NCBI RefSeq assembly: GCF_042885655.1
Contig: NZ_JBHVRO010000008.1
Span: 62,001-126,000 of the forward strand
Direction of reading: 5' to 3'
Source: Psychrobacillus sp042885655
Lineage (GTDB): Bacteria; Bacillota; Bacilli; Bacillales_A; Planococcaceae
Length of the DNA: 64,000 bases
A program made the translations under genes and the position numbers. The notes beneath the pieces are model-generated. The model ran no database searches and was not told where the DNA came from. It saw only the letters and a program-made list of their open reading frames with translations. Each line of letters opens with the position of its first letter. Within the stretch, counting starts at the first letter, position 1. Below, piece after piece: positions 8,722 through 17,473 of this stretch.

Positions 8722-8884
8722 TATAATGAGATGAATGTTTAGTTCGTTATAATCGATTCGAATGCGATAAGAGAAGATAACTGTGCTCCTGCTCATGCAG
8801 CTGGCATAAGTCGTTGCTCGTTGATGTCAAAAATGATTCTTTAAAGAGGAACATCTACTTATCGAAGTAGGCATGAGCTTTTTG
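8722..8884 (+). promoter_or_regulatory. Promoter and structured leader upstream of rex
   Basis: A TATAAT -10 box at 8722-8727 has a weak TTGTCG -35 box 17 bases upstream. Downstream, GCTCATGC at 8791-8798 is perfectly complementary to GCATGAGC at 8871-8878, which is followed by five T. An internal hairpin CTACTT-ATCG-AAGTAG lies at 8855-8870. The arrangement looks like a transcribed leader with a terminator-like end about 35 bases before the rex start, so attenuation or a small RNA is possible. The fold is my reading by eye. Confidence 0.45.
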
Positions 8885-8917
8885 CGCATTTCTAAACAAT
8901 GAAATAGGAGTGTTTTT

Positions 8918-9559
8918 ATGAAACCTGAACTACCGAAAATACCTCAAGCAACAACAAAGAGGCTTCCTTTATATTATAGATTTTTACAGAGCTTTCATAA
9001 TGCTGGACATAAAAGAGTCTCATCTCAAGAATTAAGTGATGCGATGAAAATAGATTCCGCTACGATTCGAAGAGATTTTTCACACTTTGGTGCTCTTGGC
9101 AAAAAAGGTTACGGATATGATGTTGCTAACTTATTGGAGTTTTTTCGGAAAACACTCGATCAAGACGAAGCGGCAAACGTTGCACTAATTGGAGTTGGTA
9201 GTTTAGGAACGGCTTTTCTTAAATATAATTTTCAAAAGAACCATAATACAAAAATTGTCGTTGCCTTCGATACAAAAGCTCCTGTTGGAGGCATGATGAA
9301 AAGTGATATTCCAGTTTATAACCCTAGTGTAATGGAAGAGAAACTGCTTGAATATGGCATAGAATTAGTTATATGCACAGTTCCAAGTCGCTCTGCACAA
9401 GAGGTAGCTGATAGATTGGCGAAAACACAAATAACGGGTATTCTAAACTTCACTCCTGTTAGACTAAGTGTTCCAGATACGATTCGCGTACATACTATTG
9501 ATCTGTCTGTCGAAGTGCAAACACTTATTTATCTCATACGTAACAAACATTCAGAATGA
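8918..9559 (+). CDS. rex: Rex, redox-sensing transcriptional repressor
   Basis: Rex senses the NADH/NAD+ ratio and represses fermentation and anaerobic respiration genes. The 213-aa protein has an N-terminal winged helix including SSQELSDAMKIDSATIRRDF (about residues 33-52) and a Rossmann domain with VALIGVGSLGTAF (about residues 87-99). AGGAGTG precedes the ATG. It lies upstream of the Tat genes exactly as in B. subtilis. The moaC gene that sits between ydiF and rex in B. subtilis is missing. Confidence 0.95.
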   Translation: MKPELPKIPQATTKRLPLYYRFLQSFHNAGHKRVSSQELSDAMKIDSATIRRDFSHFGALGKKGYGYDVANLLEFFRKTLDQDEAANVALIGVGSLGTAFLKYNFQKNHNTKIVVAFDTKAPVGGMMKSDIPVYNPSVMEEKLLEYGIELVICTVPSRSAQEVADRLAKTQITGILNFTPVRLSVPDTIRVHTIDLSVEVQTLIYLIRNKHSE

Positions 9560-9652
9560 CTTAAAAATGTCACATATTTCATGTGTTAAGAAATAGCCAT
9601 ATGACTATTTTTGTTGTAAGATAAGCTTATACTACAAGAGGAGGTGCCTTAC

Positions 9653-9847
9653 ATGGGTGCAGGTCCAGTAAGTTTAATTTTCATTGGTATCGTAGCATTA
9701 TTATTGTTTGGTCCAAAAAAGTTGCCAGAGCTTGGTAAAGCAATGGGTACAACTTTACGTGAGTTTAAAAATGCTACTAAAGGTCTTACTGATGATGAGG
9801 AAGACGAAGTAAAAAAGGAAGAACCAAAGAACTTAGAAGACAAGTAA
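9653..9847 (+). CDS. tatA: TatA, twin-arginine translocase pore subunit
   Basis: This 64-aa protein has one N-terminal membrane helix (SLIFIGIVALLLFGPKKLPE) followed by an amphipathic helix and an acidic tail, the TatA layout including the FGPKKLPELG hinge. ATG 9653 is chosen because AGGAGG lies eight bases upstream; an in-frame GTG at 9644 overlaps that ribosome site. Together with TatC it forms a minimal TatAC exporter. A likely client in this window is the gluconate dehydrogenase subunit at 34947, which has a twin-arginine signal. Confidence 0.95.
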   Translation: MGAGPVSLIFIGIVALLLFGPKKLPELGKAMGTTLREFKNATKGLTDDEEDEVKKEEPKNLEDK

Positions 9848-9864
9848 GTTAGGATGTATGTCCA

Positions 9865-10608
9865 ATGAATCAAAGAGATTTAACTATTATTGAACATATT
9901 GAAGAGTTTAGACAACGTCTTTGGGTGTCTGTTGTATTTTTTGTTCTTGCAGTTGCTGGAAGTTTTTTTCTAGCAGAACCGCTTATTCATTTTTTGCAAC
10001 ATAATGTGCATACAAAAGATTTAACATTAAATGCATTTCAAGTAACCGACCCAATAATGATTTACTTAAAAGTCATTGTTATAATAGCTTTAATAATTAC
10101 CTCTCCAGTACTGTCGTATCAATTATGGTCATTTGTGAGTCCGGGACTTCATGAAAAGGAAAGAAAGGCTACTCTTAGCTATATTCCGTATTCATTTATC
10201 CTGTTTTTGGCTGGGATGTCATTTTCTTATTTTGTATTATTTCCATACATTATAAATTTTATGACGAAGCTATCAGGTGATCTTGGTATTGTACAAGTTA
10301 TTGGAATTAATGAATATTTTAACTTTCTATTTCAAATAACTATTCCTTTTGGAATAGTATTTCAGTTGCCTGTTGTCTTATTATTTCTAACAAGACTTGG
10401 AATAATAACGCCGATGATGATGGTAAAGGTTAGAAAATATGCATATTTTGTTTTATTTGTAATCGCTGCATTCATCACTCCACCAGACATAGTGTCTCAC
10501 TTATGCGTTTCGGTACCGTTTTTCCTTCTATATGAACTTAGTGTTGGAATTTCGAGAATTGGATACCGTAAGTATTTACTAGCGGAGCAAATGAAAGAAA
10601 TGGAATAA
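9865..10608 (+). CDS. tatC: TatC, twin-arginine translocase receptor
   Basis: TatC is the six-helix membrane receptor for twin-arginine signal peptides. The 247-aa protein starts with the conserved cytosolic segment IEHIEEFRQRLW and contains SPGLHEKERK in the first cytoplasmic loop and TPPDIVSH near the end, all family hallmarks. It lies 17 bases after tatA and is followed by a strong terminator, so rex-tatA-tatC may form a transcription unit. Confidence 0.95.
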   Translation: MNQRDLTIIEHIEEFRQRLWVSVVFFVLAVAGSFFLAEPLIHFLQHNVHTKDLTLNAFQVTDPIMIYLKVIVIIALIITSPVLSYQLWSFVSPGLHEKERKATLSYIPYSFILFLAGMSFSYFVLFPYIINFMTKLSGDLGIVQVIGINEYFNFLFQITIPFGIVFQLPVVLLFLTRLGIITPMMMVKVRKYAYFVLFVIAAFITPPDIVSHLCVSVPFFLLYELSVGISRIGYRKYLLAEQMKEME

Positions 10609-10609
10609 C

Positions 10610-10646
10610 AAAAAAGCCTTTGACCAAATGGTCGAAGGCTTTTTTA
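10610..10646 (+). terminator. Terminator after tatC
   Basis: The hairpin AAAAAAGCCTTTGACC / GGTCGAAGGCTTTTTT starts two bases after the tatC stop and ends in T6. The A-run on the 5' side means it can also stop minus-strand transcripts. Confidence 0.92.
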
Positions 10647-10803
10647 TGTCTTGTCAATTAGTCCCTATGCTTTGACATTCATCAAATCTCTTTTTAAAAT
10701 CTGACCCTGGACTGAGCGTAGCGAAATTAATTTTTGCGACGAGCTTTTCGCAGGAGTTGGAGGAGAGTGAAGGACAGACGACAGCCGTAAGATTATCGAA
10801 AAG

Positions 10804-10839
10804 AGAGGCAGGTCGTGACGTCAGTCACGACCTGCCTCT
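10804..10839. repeat. Perfect 16-bp inverted repeat, hairpin
   Basis: AGAGGCAGGTCGTGAC at 10804-10819 and its exact reverse complement at 10824-10839 flank a four-base GTCA loop. The 180 bases around it (about 10690-10920) hold no gene and are richer in G+C than their surroundings. The piece may be an interspersed intergenic element or a terminator on either strand, though no clear T-run follows. Confidence 0.6.
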
Positions 10840-10926
10840 TCTATAGCTTTCGGTAATGATATAGCTCAAGACTGTCCAAAGCTCTCCGGAAACGATTGGA
10901 AATAGGTTTGGGCGCTTTTGCTTTTC

Positions 10927-11640
10927 TTATGGCATTTGGGAGTATGTTTCAAGAAATTTTTGTATCGATTCACCGTAAAACTGAAAGAGGACAACAAACC
11001 CGTTTAATAGCATATGTGAAATCATAGATGCCATAATGCGTTTCGTCTTGTGATAAATAAAAGCGAATATAAACCCCGATACCGCATATAGTAGTATGTG
11101 CGTGAAGTCGAAGTGAATAATTCCAAATACAATTGCACTAACTGCTGCGGCAATAAAGAAATTCGTTTTAGGCAATAAAGAACCAAAAATAAGGCGGCGA
11201 AAAATTAACTCTTCTAAAATTGGCGCAAATAAGACAATCGAAAATATTGCTAAAGGAACTGAATGTGCAATTTCGATGAATTGGGCAGTATTTTCAGAGC
11301 CAGGTTCAACACCTAGTTTTATTTCGATATTCGCTGCAATCCCTTGACCTAATAAAACGAGGAAGAATCCAATAACTCCCCAACCAACTGTTCTTCCGAA
11401 TGTTGTCTGCTTCCCCTTCAACGGAGACAAGAAAATGGTGTTTTTTCTTATTAAAAGGAGGGTGATGAGTGTGGCTAACCCCATGCTTATGAATACCCAC
11501 CAACCTGAAGCGAGTAACTCAGCATCTTTGACGTCCCTAGATTCGAGCATTTTATATATTAGTGGTGCAAAAAGTGCTCCGGAAAGTTGCATCAAGCAAT
11601 ACACAATTAAAATATACAAGCCTGTTTTTTGTTGTTTCAT
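10927..11640 (-). CDS. CPBP-family intramembrane metalloprotease (YdiL-like)
   Basis: This 237-aa protein has about seven to eight membrane segments and the CPBP/Abi motifs EELIFRR, then a second segment and IIHFDFTH, which supply the Glu and His residues of the active site. The family includes CAAX prenyl proteases and bacteriocin self-immunity proteins; the substrate is unknown. The ATG at 11640 is chosen because AGAGGAA precedes it by nine bases; longer in-frame starts add a charged extension. It is divergent from groES, the same place as ydiL in B. subtilis. Confidence 0.85.
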   Translation of the reverse strand: MKQQKTGLYILIVYCLMQLSGALFAPLIYKMLESRDVKDAELLASGWWVFISMGLATLITLLLIRKNTIFLSPLKGKQTTFGRTVGWGVIGFFLVLLGQGIAANIEIKLGVEPGSENTAQFIEIAHSVPLAIFSIVLFAPILEELIFRRLIFGSLLPKTNFFIAAAVSAIVFGIIHFDFTHILLYAVSGFIFAFIYHKTKRIMASMISHMLLNGFVVLFQFYGESIQKFLETYSQMP

Positions 11641-11723
11641 TTTATTTGATTCCTCTCTAAATAGCGGTTCCTCTTTCATTGTATAGGAAATAGACAATAA
11701 AAAGAAAAAATTAGCCTTCTCGC

Positions 11724-11752
11724 TTGCAAAATGTTCTGTGATTAATTATTAT
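11724..11752 (+). promoter_or_regulatory. SigA-type promoter of groES-groEL
   Basis: TTGCAA (11724-11729) and TATTAT (11747-11752) are separated by 17 bases, just upstream of the CIRCE operator. Confidence 0.75.
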
Positions 11753-11762
11753 TATAAGTGTG

Positions 11763-11789
11763 TTAGCACTCAAAGAGTGAGAGTGCTAA
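11763..11789 (+). promoter_or_regulatory. CIRCE operator (HrcA binding site)
   Basis: TTAGCACTC - nine bases - GAGTGCTAA is an exact match to the CIRCE consensus. It sits at the likely transcription start of groES-groEL and indicates heat-shock control by HrcA. Confidence 0.97.
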
Positions 11790-11827
11790 TAATATCAAAT
11801 TCAACTATTTTAGGGAGGTAGTTTCAC

Positions 11828-12112
11828 TTGTTAAGACCATTAGGTGATCGTATCGTAATCGAATTAATCGAAGCTGAGGAAAAAACAGCATCTGGCATCG
11901 TACTTCCAGACTCTGCTAAAGAGAAACCACAAGAAGGTAAAGTTGTTGCTATAGGTACTGGACGAGTACTTGAAAACGGCGCTCGCGTTGAATTAGACGT
12001 GAAAGAAGGAGACCGTATCATCTTCTCTAAATATGCGGGTACAGAAGTAAAATATGAAAGTAACGAATATTTAATATTACGCGAAAGCGATGTTCTAGCT
12101 GTAATTGGCTAA
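11828..12112 (+). CDS. groES: GroES co-chaperonin
   Basis: GroES is the heptameric lid of the GroEL folding chamber. The 94-aa protein begins LRPLGDRIVIE and contains the mobile loop (about residues 17-35, KTASGIVLPDSAKEKPQEGK) and VKEGDRIIFSKYAGTEVK. The start codon is TTG at 11828, preceded by GGGAGGT. It is the first gene after the CIRCE operator and lies 47 bases before groEL. Confidence 0.97.
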   Translation: MLRPLGDRIVIELIEAEEKTASGIVLPDSAKEKPQEGKVVAIGTGRVLENGARVELDVKEGDRIIFSKYAGTEVKYESNEYLILRESDVLAVIG

Positions 12113-12159
12113 TAAAGACTAATATAACACGAGATAATAATTAGGAGGTAACTTATAAC

Positions 12160-13788
12160 ATGGCAAAAGAAATTAAGTTTAGTGAAGATGCTCGTAGTGC
12201 AATGCTACGCGGGGTAGATAAACTTGCGGATGCTGTTAAAGTAACACTTGGACCAAAAGGACGTAACGTAGTTCTTGAGAAAAAATTTGGTTCACCACTT
12301 ATTACAAACGACGGTGTAACTATTGCAAAAGATATCGAATTGGAAGATGCATTTGAAAACATGGGAGCAAAATTAGTTGCAGAAGTTGCTTCAAAAACAA
12401 ATGATATCGCTGGTGACGGTACTACTACAGCTACTGTTTTAGCTCAATCTATGATTCGTGAAGGATTGAAAAACGTAACAGCTGGTGCAAATCCTGTTGG
12501 AATTCGAAAAGGAATTGACCTTGCAGTTGCAGCAGCAGTTACTGAGCTTAAAGCAATCTCTAAAGAAATCGAAGGTAAAGAGTCTATCGCTCAAGTTGCC
12601 GCTATTTCTTCAGGTGATAGTGAAGTTGGCGAATTAATCGCTGAAGCAATGGAACGCGTTGGTAATGACGGTGTTATTACAATTGAAGAGTCTAAAGGCT
12701 TCACAACTGAGCTTGATGTAGTAGAAGGTATGCAATTCGATCGTGGATACGCATCTGCTTACATGGCAACAAATACAGATAAAATGGAAGCGGTACTTGA
12801 TAATCCATATATCTTAATTACAGATAAAAAAATCTCTAGCATTCAAGAAATTCTTCCAGTTCTTGAGCAAGTTGTACAACAAGGTAAACCACTTTTACTA
12901 ATCTCTGAGGACGTAGAAGGGGAAGCATTAGCTACCCTAGTTGTAAACAAATTACGCGGTACTTTCAATGCTGTAGCTGTTAAAGCTCCAGGATTTGGAG
13001 ATCGTCGTAAAGCAATGCTAGAAGATATCGCAATCCTAACTGGTGCTGAAGTAATTACAGAAGATTTAGGGTTAGAATTAAAATCTACAGATATTTCACA
13101 ACTAGGACGTGCTTCTAAAGTTGTTGTAACAAAAGACAACACAACAATCGTTGAAGGTAACGGAGAATCAGAACGCATCGCTAGTCGCGTAGCTCAAATC
13201 CGTTCTCAATTAGAAGAAACAACTTCTGAATTCGACAAAGAAAAACTACAAGAACGCCTAGCAAAACTTGCTGGTGGAGTAGCTGTAGTGAAAGTCGGAG
13301 CAGCAACAGAAACAGAACTAAAAGAACGCAAACTTCGCATTGAAGATGCGCTTAACGCAACTCGTGCAGCTGTTGAAGAAGGTATCGTATCTGGTGGTGG
13401 TACTGCACTAGTAAACGTATATAACAAAGTAGCGGAAGTTGCAGAAACACAAGAAGGCGACGTAGCAACTGGTCTTAAAATTGTACTTCGTGCACTTGAA
13501 GAACCAGTACGTCAAATTGCTAACAACGCAGGTTTAGAAGGTTCTATCGTTGTTGACCGCCTAAAACGCGAAGAAATCGGTACTGGTTTCAATGCAGCAA
13601 CAGGCGAATGGGTAAACATGATGGACGCTGGTATCGTAGATCCAACAAAAGTAACTCGTTCAGCTCTACAAAACGCTGCATCTGTAGCTGCACTATTCTT
13701 AACAACAGAAGCAGTAGTAGCAGACATCCCAGAAAAAGGCGGCGCACCAATGATGCCTGATATGGGCGGAATGGGCGGCATGATGTAA
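12160..13788 (+). CDS. groEL: GroEL chaperonin
   Basis: GroEL is the 60-kDa chaperonin. The 542-aa protein has the ATP-site segments VTLGPKGRNVVLEKKFG and AGDGTTTATVLA, and ends with the usual Gly-Met tail (MPDMGGMGGMM). It shares the CIRCE-controlled promoter with groES. The last 18 coding bases form part of an attachment core: copies of the same sequence occur at 27115 and 28353, and a tyrosine integrase gene lies 105 bases downstream. The gene itself is intact, so the integration regenerates its end. Confidence 0.98.
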   Translation: MAKEIKFSEDARSAMLRGVDKLADAVKVTLGPKGRNVVLEKKFGSPLITNDGVTIAKDIELEDAFENMGAKLVAEVASKTNDIAGDGTTTATVLAQSMIREGLKNVTAGANPVGIRKGIDLAVAAAVTELKAISKEIEGKESIAQVAAISSGDSEVGELIAEAMERVGNDGVITIEESKGFTTELDVVEGMQFDRGYASAYMATNTDKMEAVLDNPYILITDKKISSIQEILPVLEQVVQQGKPLLLISEDVEGEALATLVVNKLRGTFNAVAVKAPGFGDRRKAMLEDIAILTGAEVITEDLGLELKSTDISQLGRASKVVVTKDNTTIVEGNGESERIASRVAQIRSQLEETTSEFDKEKLQERLAKLAGGVAVVKVGAATETELKERKLRIEDALNATRAAVEEGIVSGGGTALVNVYNKVAEVAETQEGDVATGLKIVLRALEEPVRQIANNAGLEGSIVVDRLKREEIGTGFNAATGEWVNMMDAGIVDPTKVTRSALQNAASVAALFLTTEAVVADIPEKGGAPMMPDMGGMGGMM

Positions 13789-13792
13789 TAAG
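13771..13792 (+). repeat. att1: integration core at the groEL 3' end
   Basis: These 22 bases span the last groEL codons, its stop and four more bases. They are identical to 28353-28374, and 18 of them recur at 27115-27132. Just downstream, CCCTT-GATATAT-AAGGG (about 13802-13817) is a small hairpin with counterparts after the other two copies. The integrase gene follows, so this is the integrase-proximal junction. Confidence 0.88.
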
Positions 13793-13892
13793 TACCAAAA
13801 TCCCTTGATATATAAGGGGTCTTGATGTCTTATGATGGACAATGACCACTTTTTGACCACTTTATAGTGTAAAAAAACTCATATGACTAATT

Positions 13893-15053
13893 TTAGAGAA
13901 GGTCTTTCATCAGTTTGCTAAACTGTTGGGAGGCCTTTTCTTCCATGTTCTTCGTCATATGTGCATAAATGTTCATCGTAGTGTTTATATCGGTATGCCC
14001 TAATCTTTGTTGGATTTCTTTTATACCTACACCCGCTTCGATTAAAAGTGATGTATGCGTGTGTCGGAAACCATGAAGGGTAATATGTTTCGTTATATTG
14101 GATTTAGGTAATAAGCGTTGCAGCCTAGTTGTAACAAGTTTTATGACCATCGGAAATCCTTCTTTACTTGCAAATACAAAATTTTCATCTTTGTAGATAG
14201 AACCGCATTTTAATATATGCTCTTTTTGTTTTATCCTGTGTTTCTTTAGTAAAGAAATAACCACATCATCAATTATGATTGTTCGAATAGATCCTTTGGT
14301 TTTTGGTGTTAAAAGTGTATATTCACTCTTATTGTTGGTTGGATTGTAGTATGTTTTTGTTACTCGCAAACTTTTTTTGCTCATATCGATATCACTCCAC
14401 TTCAACGCAACCAATTCACCGATTCTAAGCCCTGTATAAGCTAACGTTGTAAAGATCAACATGTCATTTTCCAGTCCGTGTTCAGCAGTAACTTTTAGGA
14501 AGTGCGAAAGCTCTTCTTTTTCAAGAAAGCCTTCTTCTATATTTTCGGATTCAATATCTGCAACTTCCATTTTCTTTATGGGCATTTTAAAGTGATCGGT
14601 AGGGTTAGATTTAATTAGTTCTAATGAAAGTGCATAGTTGAAAATCATATTCCCTGTACTATGAATGCTATCTAAATAATTGGGACTATACTTTTTACTT
14701 AATTCATCCAAACGATCTTGATACATTTTTTTAGTAATAGAGAATAAACGACGATTTCTCCACACTTCCAATAAATGTTTAGCTGCAATCCCTCTGGCAC
14801 GAACACTGCTTACTTTGGCTTGTTTTTCATAATGTGCAAGCCAATCCTTGAAAAAATCACCAAAAGTAACTTTTGATTCCATTATTAGGCTGCCATTAGC
14901 GATGTCCTGTTCCAATTGGGATGCAGCCAGTTGTGCTTCTTTATTGGATGAAAACCCTGATCTTGTAATTTGCTTACGTTTTCCACTAATTTGGTCTTGA
15001 GCTAGGTTTACCGTAAAACTCCATTTACCATTTCTTTTGCGAATATAAGCCAT
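13893..15053 (-). CDS. int: Tyrosine recombinase, island integrase
   Basis: This 386-aa integrase has an N-terminal arm-binding domain (AYIRKRNGKWSFTV), a SAM-like core-binding domain (about 60-160) and a catalytic domain with the Arg of TGLRIGEL, HGFRHTH (catalytic R330), LGH (H353) and the nucleophile Tyr363 in NIYAHM. The protein looks intact. Its stop codon is 105 bases from the groEL 3' end, the usual place for an integrase using that site. The repressor gene lies ten bases upstream on the same strand. Family: phage and ICE integrases of Gram-positive bacteria. Confidence 0.93.
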   Translation of the reverse strand: MAYIRKRNGKWSFTVNLAQDQISGKRKQITRSGFSSNKEAQLAASQLEQDIANGSLIMESKVTFGDFFKDWLAHYEKQAKVSSVRARGIAAKHLLEVWRNRRLFSITKKMYQDRLDELSKKYSPNYLDSIHSTGNMIFNYALSLELIKSNPTDHFKMPIKKMEVADIESENIEEGFLEKEELSHFLKVTAEHGLENDMLIFTTLAYTGLRIGELVALKWSDIDMSKKSLRVTKTYYNPTNNKSEYTLLTPKTKGSIRTIIIDDVVISLLKKHRIKQKEHILKCGSIYKDENFVFASKEGFPMVIKLVTTRLQRLLPKSNITKHITLHGFRHTHTSLLIEAGVGIKEIQQRLGHTDINTTMNIYAHMTKNMEEKASQQFSKLMKDLL

Positions 15054-15063
15054 CCATTACACC

Positions 15064-15804
15064 TCACATATCATCATCAAATAATGTTTCTAAAATACGA
15101 CTTATCTTACCCCGTTGCGCATCCGTCAATAACCTATCATTAAAATATACATATTGAGCACTATTTAATACTCTGTCTAAGTGGATATTACTATTTTCGT
15201 GTTTTTCTAATGAATGATATAAAATCGTTTTCTGCTTGTGATTTAAGTTGGCATATTCTTCTTCGGTAACATCAAATATACCTCCTTGGCCCCACCAATT
15301 TACATATGGAATATCGGTTTTTGAGGAAATAAAGCCGTATAAATCATTAACACCAAACGCTCGCCCGTATCTATTTAGTAATTCAATATCATTAGTTCCA
15401 TCTTTTTCAACCATTTTTTGTTTAATTGTTGAAATACCTGAATCGCTTTCTATTTCTAATCGAGTTTTCATTGAATCGATTCTTAAATTAACTATGTGAT
15501 AATAACCGGGGGAATTATGAGCATCTTTAAAAGCATCATTGGTTTCGATTATATTTAGCATGGGTTGTGTTTTCTTGCTAATACGTTTAAGTAACTCAAT
15601 TATTTGTTCAGAATATAGATCAGCTATTTTAGTAATAAATTTAATCGATGGAGTTCGCTTACCATTCTCGATATTAGAAAAATATCCTTGTGTTACTTCT
15701 AATTTGTCAGCAGTTTCCTGCAGTGTTAATCCCATTTCTTTTCTGCGCTTCCTTAAGTAAATTCCCAAGTTATTATCATTAATTGTTGTATTCACATTGT
15801 CCAA
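15064..15804 (-). CDS. XRE-family repressor of the island
   Basis: This 246-aa protein has an N-terminal helix-turn-helix of the XRE/Cro type at about residues 13-68 (GLTLQETADKLEVTQGYFSN). The C-terminal part (about 90-246) is of a type I do not recognise and has no visible S24/LexA autoprotease or ImmA motif. It is transcribed with the integrase and is divergent from the DUF771 gene, the classic lysogeny-switch arrangement. It probably keeps the element silent; how it is inactivated is unknown. Confidence 0.82.
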   Translation of the reverse strand: MDNVNTTINDNNLGIYLRKRRKEMGLTLQETADKLEVTQGYFSNIENGKRTPSIKFITKIADLYSEQIIELLKRISKKTQPMLNIIETNDAFKDAHNSPGYYHIVNLRIDSMKTRLEIESDSGISTIKQKMVEKDGTNDIELLNRYGRAFGVNDLYGFISSKTDIPYVNWWGQGGIFDVTEEEYANLNHKQKTILYHSLEKHENSNIHLDRVLNSAQYVYFNDRLLTDAQRGKISRILETLFDDDM

Positions 15805-15941
15805 CTCCTAATAAGTATATCTATAAACGATTATATTACAAAAACAATGAAATAGATATATTTTTTATTGTTATGCCATAATATATATGCTATTATTGGG
15901 TAGTGGTAATTATATTACGGAAAATAAAAAGGAGGCATAAA
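15805..15941. promoter_or_regulatory. Divergent promoter/operator region of the island switch
   Basis: The 137 bases between the repressor and the DUF771 gene are very AT-rich and carry several TATA-like boxes on both strands (for example TATATATGCTATTAT near 15884-15898). AGATATACTTATT-like sequence recurs near both ends in inverted orientation. It should hold the repressor operators; I cannot define their exact limits. Confidence 0.5.
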
Positions 15942-16259
15942 ATGATTAATTTGCAGTTGGATGAAAGGTGGATGGAGAAAGTTTATAGGGAACAGATCGA
16001 TGATTACCTGAAATCTGTAGAAAAGGAAAGTATGTTAATGACATTTAATGATCTTGTAAAATACTTGAACATGAGCAATGTTTCGATTCGTGAATTTCTG
16101 TTGTGGAGAGATGATTTCCCTAAAATTCGATTGGGGTCAAAGTGGTTATTCCCACGTAAAGAAGTTGCTGTATTTATGGAGGGATATTTGGAAGAAGTCA
16201 GGGCGGTTGGTGGAGATATACATGCAATGAAGCGTCATAAAATTGGTCGTGAGTATTAA
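15942..16259 (+). CDS. DUF771-family phage DNA-binding protein
   Basis: This 105-aa protein begins with the DUF771-like MINLQLDERWMEKVYREQ and contains a helix-turn-helix-like FNDLVKYLNMSNVSIREFL and a wing KIRLGSKWLFPRKEV, resembling excisionase/MerR folds. DUF771 proteins are early-region genes of Gram-positive phages and satellites. ATG 15942 is supported by AAGGAGG eight bases upstream. It is the first gene of the rightward region and may act as an excisionase or early regulator; that role is inferred. Confidence 0.75.
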   Translation: MINLQLDERWMEKVYREQIDDYLKSVEKESMLMTFNDLVKYLNMSNVSIREFLLWRDDFPKIRLGSKWLFPRKEVAVFMEGYLEEVRAVGGDIHAMKRHKIGREY

Positions 16260-16566
16260 TTATCTTACTTATTCAAGCCCAACTATATTTGTGAGTACGA
16301 AAAAGCTTATCCAATCTAATTACGTCACAAGACTTAGGCGAGTATTGAATGATGCAGCAGCCTAAAGCCAAGCTAACACTTTCACGCAATTACTATAGAA
16401 GTGATATGCGTCAAGCCTACCGAGCGATGTTCGGACAAGTTAAAGACCGGGTAGGGGGTGGTATGAATGGTTTTAGGAAAAGTTTAAAAAAGTGAAATAT
16501 CGTATTTTAAGCAAGTGCAGTTGTTATATTGCTTTTAAAACATTATTAATGAAGAGGAGATATGAG
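16260..16566 (+). other. Early-region gap without a clear gene
   Basis: The stretch holds a possible hairpin CTACC/GGTAG around 16420-16460 and a ten-codon open frame at about 16462 with GGGGGTGGT before it, which I consider too short to call. Nothing else is recognised. Confidence 0.4.
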
Positions 16567-17241
16567 ATGAATCAATTAAAAGTACTTTTGAAAGATGGGC
16601 AACTTGTAACGGATAGCCGAGATGTAGCTGAAATGATCGAGCAAAATCACAAGGAGTTGTTAAGAACAATTCGAGGATATTCTGAAATTTTAGGTGAGCG
16701 CAATTTTGCGCAGTCCAATTTCTTTATCGAAAGTTGGTATGTTAACTCTCAAAATAAATCATTTCCCTGCTACTTACTTACTAAGAAGGGTTGCGACATG
16801 GTAGCAAATAAAATGACTGGGGAAAAAGGTGTTCTATTCACTGCAGCATATGTTACTAGATTTGAAGAGATGGAAAAAGCAGTTCATCAACCAAAAGCTC
16901 TTTCGGAAAAAGAACAATTAAAAGCATCTATGAGACTTTCACTAGAAACTTCGGAAGAGGTCGAGGTTCTGAAGGTTGAAGTAAACGAACTAAAAGAAAA
17001 AGTAGATAACCAGATCACAATAGATCACGGTGAACAATGTTTAATGCAGCAGTTAATAAGTAAAAAAGTTTCTGAACATGCAATATCCGGAGGTCATAAG
17101 CGAGTGCTTTTTCCTGAGCTTTATGGAGAAATTAAGAATCGTTTCGGAGTTAGCTCATACAGAGATGTCAAGAGAAATGAATTGCAAACAGCTATTAGAT
17201 ATATAGAATCGTGGATTCCAAGAAAAAGGAATTTAAGTTGA
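16567..17241 (+). CDS. Rha/ORF6C-type phage regulatory protein
   Basis: This 224-aa protein joins an N-terminal Rha-like domain (about residues 10-100; VTDSRDVAEMIEQNHKELLR, then YLLTKKGCDMVANKMTGEKG) to a central coiled coil (about 125-155) and a C-terminal ORF6C-like domain (about 160-224; YGEIKNRFGVSSYRDVKR). These are phage early regulators that bind DNA. ATG 16567 is chosen because GAGGAG lies nine bases upstream. It belongs to the rightward early operon of the island. Confidence 0.85.
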   Translation: MNQLKVLLKDGQLVTDSRDVAEMIEQNHKELLRTIRGYSEILGERNFAQSNFFIESWYVNSQNKSFPCYLLTKKGCDMVANKMTGEKGVLFTAAYVTRFEEMEKAVHQPKALSEKEQLKASMRLSLETSEEVEVLKVEVNELKEKVDNQITIDHGEQCLMQQLISKKVSEHAISGGHKRVLFPELYGEIKNRFGVSSYRDVKRNELQTAIRYIESWIPRKRNLS

Positions 17242-17368
17242 AACTGATCAAAAAATTCATAAAAACAGAAGCTAGTCAATTTAAAAACCCACTCCCTCAC
17301 TGCAATGAGGGATGGGGTACTTGGAAAAAATTTGTTCTCTTATTATAACATAAAGGAGTTAGTCATAC

Positions 17369-17473
17369 ATGAATGAATTACAAGTATTACAAGTGATAAT
17401 GTCAAGTGTATTGGTCACTATGTGCTTTATACGAGCCTCTAATAAACACAGAGGATGTGGGAAGGTGAAGTAA
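17369..17473 (+). CDS. Small hydrophobic island protein, 34 aa
   Basis: ATG 17369 is preceded by AAAGGAGTT and the frame ends in TAA directly abutting the ATG of the next gene. The peptide has one hydrophobic stretch (VIMSSVLVTMCFI) and a basic tail. The tight junction with the replication gene suggests it is translated. A hairpin with CCCTCA/TGAGGG arms lies upstream at about 17290-17307. No family is recognised. Confidence 0.5.
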   Translation: MNELQVLQVIMSSVLVTMCFIRASNKHRGCGKVK

